A program made the position numbers and the translations under genes. From Planctomycetota bacterium (GTDB lineage: Bacteria > Planctomycetota > UBA1135 > GCA-002686595), in NCBI GenBank assembly GCA_016712565.1, contig JADJQU010000003.1:1-64000 (forward strand): 64,000 nucleotides of DNA. The letters run 5' to 3'. Below, in pieces: positions 56,837 to 64,000 of this stretch (its first letter is position 1; each line of letters begins with the position of its first letter). Under the pieces are notes generated by a model. That model did no database searches. It was not told the DNA's origin and was given only the letters and a program-made list of their open reading frames with translations.

Positions 56837-59764
56837 TCAGGGGCCGCCCGATCGCCCCGGGAAGAGGGCCAGGATCGCCAGCAGGCACAGCCCGATGGCC
56901 GACATCCAGGCGCCCAAGCGCACGCTGGCGGAGTCGAATTCCAGCAGGACCTCGCGCGCGCCCCTGGGCAAGGGGACGGCGAGGAAGGCGTAGTTGGCCT
57001 TGACGATCTCGACCGGGACGCCGTCGACCGTCGCGCGCCAGCCGGGATACCAGGACAGGGAGGCCACGAGCCACGTGTCGGCTGCGGCGTTGCAGGCCAG
57101 GCGCACCCGATGGGGGGACTCCTCCAGGACGCGCGGCGCCAGGGCGGCGGTGCCGCCGGCCGGGCGCGCATGCTGCGGACCGATCCCTTCGAGGACCGTG
57201 GTCGCCCAGGGATCGAAGTCGCCGGAGGTCACGGCGGCGAAGGCGGCCTCGGCATCCGCTGCCGGCACCACGCCGTCCGCAAGCCAGAAGCGGCCCGGGG
57301 AGCGTTTCACGCGATAGAGCGTGAACGGCTCGAACTCTGCCGCGACTTCCAGGTCACGCGTCACTTCGCTCTGAAAATCAAAGCACAACCGCCGCGTGAG
57401 CGTCGCGCCGTCGAGGCTCGCCGCGGGCAGCGGCTGACCCTCGCCTTCCGTGGTCCAGGCGATGAAGCCGTGCTGCCACTCCCCCGGCTCGGCGGAGAGC
57501 CGCAGCACGAAGGTGCGCCCGGCGGAGTTCGCCACGGGCTCGAATTCCAGCCGAACCCAACCGGTGGGGGAGCCATAGCGCGCATCGAAGGCGAACAGGG
57601 GCAAGGCCCGCTTGGGCAGGCTCGCGCGCAACGAGTGCGTGTCCAGGGGGCGACTCGCCAGCTCGACCCCGCTCTCCGGATCGATCAGGGACAGCCGTGC
57701 GAACGCGGGGCGCGGGTCGTTCTCGGCGCCCAGGGCCAGGGCCACGCGGTCGAGTCCGTCGCGGCCGGCAACGAAGCTCTGCTCGAGCACGCTGCCGCCC
57801 GCGAGCGCCAGGGCTTCCGTCGGCGCCAGCGGCCGGTTCCCGTCGATGGGGACCCCGGGGTTCCAGCGCGGCCATTGATCGCGGGCCAACAGGTAGCGCG
57901 CGCCGAACAGTCCCGCGTCCCGGGCGGAGCTGGAGAACGATTCGCGCCAATTGGATTCCGTCGCGAACAGCGCGCGGTACAGCCGGTCGTACTCGCGCAC
58001 CCACAGCGCGTCGTAGACCGCAAGCGTCGACAGGCCGTAGCGCATGTTGGTCTGCGGCGGGAGCGTGTCCTCGCCGATCACCTGCAGCCGCTCTCGGCCG
58101 ATCTCCCGTTGCAGGGTCTCGATGGCGGCCGTGCGCGGGAACACGTGCTCGTCCTTCGAGAGCGCGTTGAAGGGCCGCAGCACCCAGGCGGATTGGGTCC
58201 ACAGGAGCGCCAGCAGCGCGGCGGCGAAGAGCCCGCGCTGCCAGGCGGCGCGTGCGAGCGACAAGAGCGCGAAGGCGAGCGCCCCCAGTCCGACGATCCA
58301 ACCCATGAAGGCCATGTGCGGCGGCACGCGCAGGGCGTGACCGGAGGGCACGTTGCCCGCGTACGAGTCGGCGGCGAGCTGCAGGGCGGCGCCCCGGGCG
58401 AGCCACAGGCAGAGCAGAATGAGGCCCGCGGAGCAGGCCGCCGCCACCCGCGGGCGCATCCCCGTGGGAGCCGTGCCCCGCAACAGTGTGTCGAGGCCGA
58501 AGGCGGCCAGGGCCGCCAGGCACAGCAGCGGCACCAGCTGGCTGCGGTTCACCGGCGCGCGGGTCAGCTCGCTGAACCACACCATGAAGGGCCGCAGGAA
58601 CTCGAAGTCGTGGGCGCACAGGATCCAGAGGGCCGCAAGGGCCGCGAAGAAGCCCGCGGCGAAACGCCGACGGCACTGCCAGAGGCCGGCCAGGGCCAGC
58701 ATCCAGGAGAGCGGACCGAAGTAGGAAGTGTTCGCCGCCTCGTAGTTGGGGTAGGGCAGGTTGGGCCGAGGGTGGTAGCGCAGCCCCGGGTTGCCGAACA
58801 GGTCGGGGAAGAACTGCAGCGGCCAATGGGCCGAGCGCAGACCATCGAAGCCGACGGCGCGCTGATCCACGAGCGTGGAACGGGAGAGGTACTCGAGGAA
58901 GGGCAGCACCTGCACCGCGCCGGCGACGAGTCCCAAGAGGCTTGCCGCCGCCAGGAGGCCGAGCACGCGCGCCGCGAGGGGCCGGCGGGGTCCTGCTCGT
59001 GGCCCGCCGGCGCGCGCGAAGGCCACGGACCTCGCCGCGGCGTACAGGGCGGTGGTGGCGATGGCGAACGCCGCGGTCTCGGGATTGCCGCCGAACAGGA
59101 GCAGCGCGACGGAGAACCCGTACACCGCGCACCAGCGCGGCCACCGAGCGTGCCCGGCCGCCGCCTGCCAGGTGCGCTCCACCGCCCACAGCGCCAACGG
59201 AAGGCAGGCCGCCACGGAGGAGTGCGGGTAGGCGAGCAGCAGCAGGTTGTGGCCGCCGAACTGGTAGATCACGCCGCCCGCCGCCGCCGCGAGGCCGCCG
59301 ATCCCAAGCGCGCGCAGGAACAGCCAGGTGAACAGGCCCGAGACGCAGAGTTTCGCCAGGGCCGCGGCGATCAGGGCCCATTTCAGCGGCAGCAGGTAGA
59401 AGCACAGGCTGAAGGGGGAGAAAACCGCCGACTGGTAGTTGGCGAGGTGCGGCACGCCCGCGCCGTTCATCGGATTCCAGGTGGGCAGGCGACCGGCGGC
59501 GAGCTCCTGGGCGTTGAACTCGAGCCAGGGCAGCATCTCCACCACCGGGTCGGAGAGGTGCGCGTTGGAGGGCCGCAGCATCGGGCCCGTCATCGTCAAC
59601 GCGTAGGTCTGGGACAGGTCCGCGGTGGTGAAGCTCGCTTCGCCGAAGCGGGCCAGGGCGGGCCACAGGAACGCCAGGCCGGTGGCGGCGAAGAACGCCA
59701 AGGCCAGCAGCGTTTCCCGGACCCGCGGCGGGCCGGCGCGGCACTCGTGCTCGTCGCCAGTCAC
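56837..59764 (-). CDS. YfhO-family polytopic membrane protein
   Basis: 975 residues with about twelve transmembrane helices (TLLALAFFAATGLAFLWPAL at the start) and a large extracytoplasmic C-terminal beta domain before a final helix (MSAIGLCLLAILALFPG). The N-terminal signature PVVEMLPWLEFNAQELAAGRLPTWNPMNGAGVPHLANYQSAVFSPF is typical of YfhO/GT-C-like proteins, which in Gram-positives modify cell-wall or lipid glycopolymers. A GT-C enzyme with a lipid-linked sugar donor is the best guess; substrate unknown. Confidence 0.78.
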   Translation of the reverse strand: MTGDEHECRAGPPRVRETLLALAFFAATGLAFLWPALARFGEASFTTADLSQTYALTMTGPMLRPSNAHLSDPVVEMLPWLEFNAQELAAGRLPTWNPMNGAGVPHLANYQSAVFSPFSLCFYLLPLKWALIAAALAKLCVSGLFTWLFLRALGIGGLAAAAGGVIYQFGGHNLLLLAYPHSSVAACLPLALWAVERTWQAAAGHARWPRWCAVYGFSVALLLFGGNPETAAFAIATTALYAAARSVAFARAGGPRAGPRRPLAARVLGLLAAASLLGLVAGAVQVLPFLEYLSRSTLVDQRAVGFDGLRSAHWPLQFFPDLFGNPGLRYHPRPNLPYPNYEAANTSYFGPLSWMLALAGLWQCRRRFAAGFFAALAALWILCAHDFEFLRPFMVWFSELTRAPVNRSQLVPLLCLAALAAFGLDTLLRGTAPTGMRPRVAAACSAGLILLCLWLARGAALQLAADSYAGNVPSGHALRVPPHMAFMGWIVGLGALAFALLSLARAAWQRGLFAAALLALLWTQSAWVLRPFNALSKDEHVFPRTAAIETLQREIGRERLQVIGEDTLPPQTNMRYGLSTLAVYDALWVREYDRLYRALFATESNWRESFSSSARDAGLFGARYLLARDQWPRWNPGVPIDGNRPLAPTEALALAGGSVLEQSFVAGRDGLDRVALALGAENDPRPAFARLSLIDPESGVELASRPLDTHSLRASLPKRALPLFAFDARYGSPTGWVRLEFEPVANSAGRTFVLRLSAEPGEWQHGFIAWTTEGEGQPLPAASLDGATLTRRLCFDFQSEVTRDLEVAAEFEPFTLYRVKRSPGRFWLADGVVPAADAEAAFAAVTSGDFDPWATTVLEGIGPQHARPAGGTAALAPRVLEESPHRVRLACNAAADTWLVASLSWYPGWRATVDGVPVEIVKANYAFLAVPLPRGAREVLLEFDSASVRLGAWMSAIGLCLLAILALFPGRSGGP

Positions 59765-59938
59765 GGGTTCGAGGGTCCAGCGCGCCCGGGCCCGAGCGCG
59801 GAGAAGTCACAGCGTTCGCACGCTTGCCCCAAGGAGCCCCGCAGGGTCCTCTGGCCGTCGGGGACAGGGCACATTTCCCGCGCCGGGACGGATCGCGCGG
59901 GAGACGCGACGCGAAGGGCCTCGCTCATGCCTTGGACT

Positions 59939-60481
59939 TCAGCGCGCAGGCTCTGGGGCCTGGCGTTTGCCCGCGCCGCCGGGCTGCCGGGCTTCGCTCG
60001 GTTGCGCGGCCGCGGGTATCCCCTGAGCTTCCCAGGGCAACGAAACCTGGCACAGGGCATCGAGCACGCAGGACTCCAGCGCGCGCCGCGCCGCGGGGTG
60101 CTTCTCGCGCGCGATGCCGCGGGCGAGATCCGCCAGGGAGACGAGCCCCACCAGGCGTCCGAGCCCGTCGACCACCGGCAGCCGACGCACCCGCAGCTTG
60201 CCCATGGCGGCCCCGGCCGCCTCGGCGTCCTCCTCGGGGCGCAGGGTCCTCAACTGACGCGACATCACGTCGCCCGTGCGGACCGCGGCCAAGGTCCGGC
60301 CCTGGGTGTAGGCCGCCATGCAAGCGTCGCGGTCGGTGACCACGCCCACCAGGTAGTCGTCCGGCTCCACCACCGGAACGATTCCGCAGTCACCCTCCCA
60401 CATGATCTGGGCGGCGCGGCCGAGGTCGTCGTTCGGAGAGCAAGTCCGAACCTCGGCCGACATGACATCCTTGACCTTCAT
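59939..60481 (-). CDS. Tandem CBS-domain protein
   Basis: 180 residues. Two CBS domains: MKVKDVMSAEVRTCSPNDDLGRAAQIMWEGDCGIVPVVE...GVVTDRDACMAAY, and GDVMSRQLRTLRPEEDAEAAGAAMGKLRVRRLPVVDGLGRLVGLVSLADLA. Such stand-alone pairs bind adenine nucleotides and sense energy state. The C-terminal 40 residues are disordered. Follows zwf in the same direction after about 108 bases, so it may be co-transcribed. Start chosen at the conserved MKVKDVM. Confidence 0.87.
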   Translation of the reverse strand: MKVKDVMSAEVRTCSPNDDLGRAAQIMWEGDCGIVPVVEPDDYLVGVVTDRDACMAAYTQGRTLAAVRTGDVMSRQLRTLRPEEDAEAAGAAMGKLRVRRLPVVDGLGRLVGLVSLADLARGIAREKHPAARRALESCVLDALCQVSLPWEAQGIPAAAQPSEARQPGGAGKRQAPEPAR

Positions 60482-60589
60482 CGTGCGATCTCCCGGGACG
60501 CGGATCGCGCCCGTGACAGGGACTCGAGGGAAGCACCGGAGAACGGCCTCACAGCCTAGCAGCCGAGCCGGATTCCGCCCCCGCACCCC

Positions 60590-62116
60590 TCAGGAGGAGC
60601 GCCAGGCTCGCCCGTCGCGGGTCAGCAGGGTGTCGGCATCCGCCGGGCCCCAGGTGCCCGCGGGGTAGTTGGGGAACCCGCGCGGGGGCAGGGCCTGCCA
60701 CACGTCGAGCACGGGGGCCACCACGCTCCAGCCGGCCTCGACCATGTCGGCGCGCTGGAACAGGGTCTGGTCCCCGAGCATGGCGTCGTACATCAAACGC
60801 TCGTAGCCCGTGGCGGGCATGCTGCCGAAGTGCCTGGAGTAGTCGAACTCCATGTCGACGCCGCCGACCTTGAGGGTCGCGCCGGGCACCTTGGCGCCGA
60901 AGGAGAGCGAGATGCCCTCCTTGGGCTGGACGCTGATCACCAGTTGATTGGGCGTGAGTTCGCCCACGTTGGTGTTGCGGAACAGCACCAGGGGCGGCCT
61001 GCGGAAGTTGATCGTGATCTCCGTGGTGCGCGTGGCGAGCGCCTTGCCCACGCGCAGGTAGAACGGCACGCCGTTCCAGCGCCAACTGTCGATGCCGAGC
61101 TTCATCGCCACGTAGGTTTCGGTGTGGGAGCGCGGGTCCACGCCGGGCTCGCTGCGGTAGTGCGTGAGCGCGCGGCCGGCGATGCCTCCCGCCCCGTACT
61201 GCCCGCGCACGGTGTGCGAGAGCACCTCCTCGGGCGCCAAGGGGCGGATGGCGCGCAGCACCTTCGACTGTTCGTCGCGCACGGCGTCGGCATCGAACGA
61301 GATCGGCGGCTCCATGCCCACCAGGGAGATCAGCTGGAAGATGTGGTTGGGCACCATGTCGCGCAGGCAGCCCGCGCGGTCGTAATAGCCGCCGCGCTTT
61401 TCCACGCCCAGGGTCTCGGCCACGGTGATCTGCACGTGATCCACGTAGCGCCGGTTCCAGATGGGCTCGAAGATCCCGTTGGCGAAGCGGAACACCAGGA
61501 TGTTCTGGACCGTTTCCTTTCCGAGGTAGTGGTCGATGCGGTAGATCTGCCGCTCGGAAAGCACGGAGAGCAACGATGCGTTGAGCTCCTTGGCCGTCAC
61601 GAGGTCGCGGCCGAAGGGCTTCTCGACGATCACGCGCCGCCAGCGGCCGGGTTCCTCTCCGGCGAGGCCCGCGTCCTTGAGCGACTTCGTCACGCCGGCG
61701 AAGTAGTCCGGCGAGGTGGCCAGATAGAACAGCAGGTTTCCGCGGGTCCGATGCTGGCCCTCGATGCGTTCGAGCTCGACCGAGAGTCGCTTGAAGGTCT
61801 CGGGGTCGTCGAATTTTCCAGGCAGGTAGTAGATGCGCTTTTCCAGCCACTCCCACAGCTTCGGATCGAGCTTGCCGGGCACGAAGCCTGCGATCTCATC
61901 GGCGAGCTGCTTCCGGAAGCCTGCGTGGTCGAGGTCGGCCCGCGCCACGCCCAGCACCGCGAACTCGTCCGGCAGGAGCTTCTCGCGCGCCAGGTTGTAG
62001 AGCGAGGGGATCAGCTTGCGCTTGGTCAGGTCGCCCGCGGCTCCGAAGATCACCATCGTGCAGGGCGGTGCGATGGAACCGCTGGGCGGCGGCAGCGCGT
62101 GTTCGTGCTTGGTCAT
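60590..62116 (-). CDS. zwf: Glucose-6-phosphate 1-dehydrogenase
   Basis: 508 residues. First enzyme of the oxidative pentose phosphate pathway (G6P + NADP to 6-phosphogluconolactone). The nucleotide motif VIFGAAGDLTKRKLIPSLY near residue 22, VIVEKPFGRDL, and the active-site peptide RIDHYLGKETVQN with its catalytic His are present, along with GGYYDRAGCLRDMVPNH. It is 16 bases downstream of gnd, forming tal-pgi/gnd/zwf order. Confidence 0.96.
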   Translation of the reverse strand: MTKHEHALPPPSGSIAPPCTMVIFGAAGDLTKRKLIPSLYNLAREKLLPDEFAVLGVARADLDHAGFRKQLADEIAGFVPGKLDPKLWEWLEKRIYYLPGKFDDPETFKRLSVELERIEGQHRTRGNLLFYLATSPDYFAGVTKSLKDAGLAGEEPGRWRRVIVEKPFGRDLVTAKELNASLLSVLSERQIYRIDHYLGKETVQNILVFRFANGIFEPIWNRRYVDHVQITVAETLGVEKRGGYYDRAGCLRDMVPNHIFQLISLVGMEPPISFDADAVRDEQSKVLRAIRPLAPEEVLSHTVRGQYGAGGIAGRALTHYRSEPGVDPRSHTETYVAMKLGIDSWRWNGVPFYLRVGKALATRTTEITINFRRPPLVLFRNTNVGELTPNQLVISVQPKEGISLSFGAKVPGATLKVGGVDMEFDYSRHFGSMPATGYERLMYDAMLGDQTLFQRADMVEAGWSVVAPVLDVWQALPPRGFPNYPAGTWGPADADTLLTRDGRAWRSS

Positions 62117-62132
62117 GGCGAGGTGCTGCGTT

Positions 62133-63116
62133 CTAGCCGCCGGTCGGACGTTCCACGTGGCCGCCGAATTTCTTGCGCATGGCGGAGAGCACCCTCTCGG
62201 CGAAGGTGTGCTCCTGCCGTGAGCGGAAGCGGGTGTACAAGGAGGAGGTGAGCACTTCGGCCGGCACGCCTTCTTCCACGGCGGCCTGCACGGTCCAGCG
62301 GCCCTCGCCCGAGTCCTGGACGAAGCCGGAATACTCGGCGAGGTTCGGGCTCTCCACCAGGGCCATGGCGGTCAGGTCCAGGAGCCAGGAGCCGACCACG
62401 CTGCCGCGGCGCCAGACTTCGGTGATCTCGGCCAGGTCGAAGTCGTAGCGCTGATCGGCCGGCAGGTTCTCGCTCTTGGCGCCCTTGAGGATGTCCAGCC
62501 CCTCGGCGTAGGCCTGCATCAGGCCGTACTCGATGCCGTTGTGGATCATCTTCGTGAAGTGGCCCGCGCCCACCGGGCCGCAGTGCAGAAAGCCCTCCTC
62601 GGACGTGCCGCCGAGCTTCTCGCGGCCCGGGGTGCGCTCCACGTCGCCGCGGCCCGGAGCCAGGGTGCGCAGGATCGGCGTCAGGATCTCGAAGGCCTGC
62701 TTCTCGCCCCCGATCATCAGGCAGTAGCCGCGCTCGATGCCCCACACGCCGCCCGAAGTGCCCACGTCGACGTAGCGGATGCCCTTCTGGGCCAGCACCT
62801 TGGCGCGGCGCACGTCGTCCTTGAAGTAGCTGTTGCCGCCGTCGATGACGATGTCTCCCGCGGAGAGCAGCGCGCCGACGTCCTGGACGGTTTTCTCGGT
62901 GATTTCGCCCGCGGGCACCATCAGCCAGACGATGCGCGGCGTGGGGAGCTGCTTGACCATCTCGGCCAGCGTGTAGGCCGGCGCGGCGCCGTCCTTGGCC
63001 AGGGCGTCCACGCTGGCCCGGCCCACGTCGAAGGCCACGACCTGGTGGCCGTGCTTCATCAGTCGGCGGGCCATGTTCCCGCCCATGCGACCCAGACCAA
63101 TCATCGCGAGCTTCAT
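62133..63116 (-). CDS. gnd: 6-Phosphogluconate dehydrogenase, decarboxylating (short GndA-type)
   Basis: 327 residues, the short bacterial form. Oxidises 6-phosphogluconate to ribulose-5-phosphate. Features: IGLGRMGGNMARRLMKHGH (Rossmann), VIDGGNSYFKDD, VGTSGGVWGIERGYCLMIGG (substrate-binding), FTKMIHNGIEYGLMQAYAEG (catalytic Lys/His-Asn), and a 2-domain helical C-terminus. The cofactor preference cannot be read safely. It lies 16 bases upstream of zwf and about 130 bases after the pgi gene. Confidence 0.94.
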   Translation of the reverse strand: MKLAMIGLGRMGGNMARRLMKHGHQVVAFDVGRASVDALAKDGAAPAYTLAEMVKQLPTPRIVWLMVPAGEITEKTVQDVGALLSAGDIVIDGGNSYFKDDVRRAKVLAQKGIRYVDVGTSGGVWGIERGYCLMIGGEKQAFEILTPILRTLAPGRGDVERTPGREKLGGTSEEGFLHCGPVGAGHFTKMIHNGIEYGLMQAYAEGLDILKGAKSENLPADQRYDFDLAEITEVWRRGSVVGSWLLDLTAMALVESPNLAEYSGFVQDSGEGRWTVQAAVEEGVPAEVLTSSLYTRFRSRQEHTFAERVLSAMRKKFGGHVERPTGG

Positions 63117-63246
63117 CGTTTCTCCGTTCTTTCGAGCGGCCTCGAGCGGCCGTTGGGACGTTGCAGGGAAGATCTCAGGGCCAAGGTCGCCCAGGCGGCC
63201 TTGGGAAATCGTGACGGCGCCGGCGTGCCGGCCCGGGCGGCCTGGT

Positions 63247-64000
63247 TCAACGCAGCGCTTTCTGCGTCGCCGCGCGCAGGGTCTTCAGCCCGCGCTTGAC
63301 GTCCGGGCCGAGGTGCACGCGCAGGGCGCGGCGGCCGCGTTCGGCCAGCACGGCGAAGTCGCCGCGGGCCTGGGCCGCCTTGACCACGCCGAAGGAGAGC
63401 TTGCTCCCGGGCACGTCCAGGTCCTTGGCGTCGTCGCAGGTGATCTGCAGCACCACGCCGGTGTTCGGCCCGCCCTTGTAGGCCTGGCCCGTGGAATGCA
63501 GGAAGCGCGGGCCGAAGCCCAGGCAGGTGGCCGCGCGCTTCTCGTCCCGCAGGGTGTGGCGCAGCGCCGCCAGCTCCCGCTCGTGGGCCGGGTTCATGTC
63601 CAGGTAGGCGAGCAGGGCCACGTAGTCGCCGGGAGCGACGCGCCCGAAATGGGCCCTGAGCCAGTCGGCCAGCTTGGGCCGCGACTTGCCCCCCAGGGCG
63701 GCCGAGAGCGCCGCGGCGTTGGCCCCGTCGGTGTACAGCTCGACCCCTTCGCCCGACCAGAGGGGCTTCTCCGCCGGCAGGCTGCCGGTCTCCTCGCAGG
63801 CGGCGGTGAGCTGCTTGGTGGCGATCTTGCTGGCTTCCACGTCCGGCTGATCGAAGGGATTGATGCCGATCACCGCGCCGGCGACCGCCGTGGCGATCTC
63901 CCAGCGGAAGAACTCCGCCGCGAGGTCCAGCGTGTCGCGCAACTCGATGCGCACCACCGGGTGGCCCGCCTGCTCCAGCTTCTGCAGCGCCTTCGCCTGC
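63247..64000 (-). CDS. C-terminal part of a glucose-6-phosphate isomerase, probably a transaldolase-Pgi fusion (5' end outside window)
   Basis: The open frame runs to the window edge (KALQKLEQAGHPVVRIEL continues upstream), so only about 250 C-terminal codons are visible. GAVIGINPFDQPDVEASK is characteristic of the Pgi domain in fused Tal-Pgi proteins, as is FLHSTGQAYKGGPNTGVVLQITCD near 150 and the following C-terminal helices. The transaldolase half is not in view, so the fusion is inferred from motif type and the neighbouring gnd and zwf. It interconverts glucose-6-phosphate and fructose-6-phosphate. Confidence 0.82.
   Translation of the reverse strand, partial: QAKALQKLEQAGHPVVRIELRDTLDLAAEFFRWEIATAVAGAVIGINPFDQPDVEASKIATKQLTAACEETGSLPAEKPLWSGEGVELYTDGANAAALSAALGGKSRPKLADWLRAHFGRVAPGDYVALLAYLDMNPAHERELAALRHTLRDEKRAATCLGFGPRFLHSTGQAYKGGPNTGVVLQITCDDAKDLDVPGSKLSFGVVKAAQARGDFAVLAERGRRALRVHLGPDVKRGLKTLRAATQKALR

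Overview
The window is about 64 kb of GC-rich (roughly 65-70%) bacterial chromosome. Gene content points to a free-living Gram-negative-type bacterium, most likely Planctomycetota. This placement is inference: it rests on secreted proteins carrying a Cys-containing C-terminal module typical of that phylum in my experience, a DNRLRE protein, a nonaheme c-type cytochrome lipoprotein, a ClpC/McsA pair in an otherwise diderm gene set, and many lipoprotein signals. There is no rRNA to settle it. One tRNA-Ser(GCT) is present.

Layout. 1-5.0 kb (minus): a complete isc operon, iscR-iscS-iscU-iscA-hscB-hscA, with a perfect 25-bp inverted repeat at the iscR promoter. 5.4-6.0 kb: a zinc-ribbon gene followed by two nested MITE-like elements; a second copy of one element is at 27.6 kb. 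6.2-12.2 kb: a thioesterase, membrane proteins and dprA. A 3.4-kb accessory segment sits here, bounded by two divergent copies of the dprA 3' end that share a 56-bp identical stretch. 12.4-20.1 kb: a double-parvulin PPIase, clpC, mcsA, murD and a PEGA lipoprotein. 20.2-32.2 kb: tRNA-Ser, a translationally coupled pair of YejM-like sulfatase-family membrane proteins with an RNA methyltransferase, slyD, a SEC-C protein, a cyanophycinase lipoprotein, a DNRLRE surface protein, a PAS histidine kinase, and a bifunctional-nuclease gene pair. 32.4-38.2 kb: asparaginase, nnrD, a 1014-aa secreted helical-repeat protein, and thyX with an unusual insertion in its signature. 38.4-45.1 kb (minus): nonaheme cytochrome, a DDAH-like hydrolase and a DnaE-family polymerase. 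45.1-48.3 kb: a second accessory segment bounded by 99%-identical copies of the dnaE 5' end. 48.6-56.8 kb: ECF sigma factor with a membrane partner, small secreted proteins, icd, a subtilase and a thioredoxin/toroid protein. 56.8-64 kb (minus): a YfhO-like membrane protein, a CBS protein, then zwf, gnd and the C-terminal end of a (Tal-)Pgi, an oxidative pentose phosphate cluster.

How they work together. IscS supplies sulfur to IscU, HscA/HscB release the cluster and IscA carries it; IscR probably represses the set through the palindrome. McsA and ClpC form a protein quality-control pair, but no mcsB is in view. Tal-Pgi, Gnd and Zwf together handle glucose-6-phosphate oxidation and carbon recycling.

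Caution on quality. hscA, hscB (twice), clpC, dnaE, the 45.8-kb gene and the 50-kb gene all show single-base indels, mostly in short G/C runs and mostly inside otherwise conserved reading frames. Residual consensus error of a long-read assembly is the simplest explanation, so these genes are given here as full-length loci with apparent frameshifts rather than as pseudogenes.
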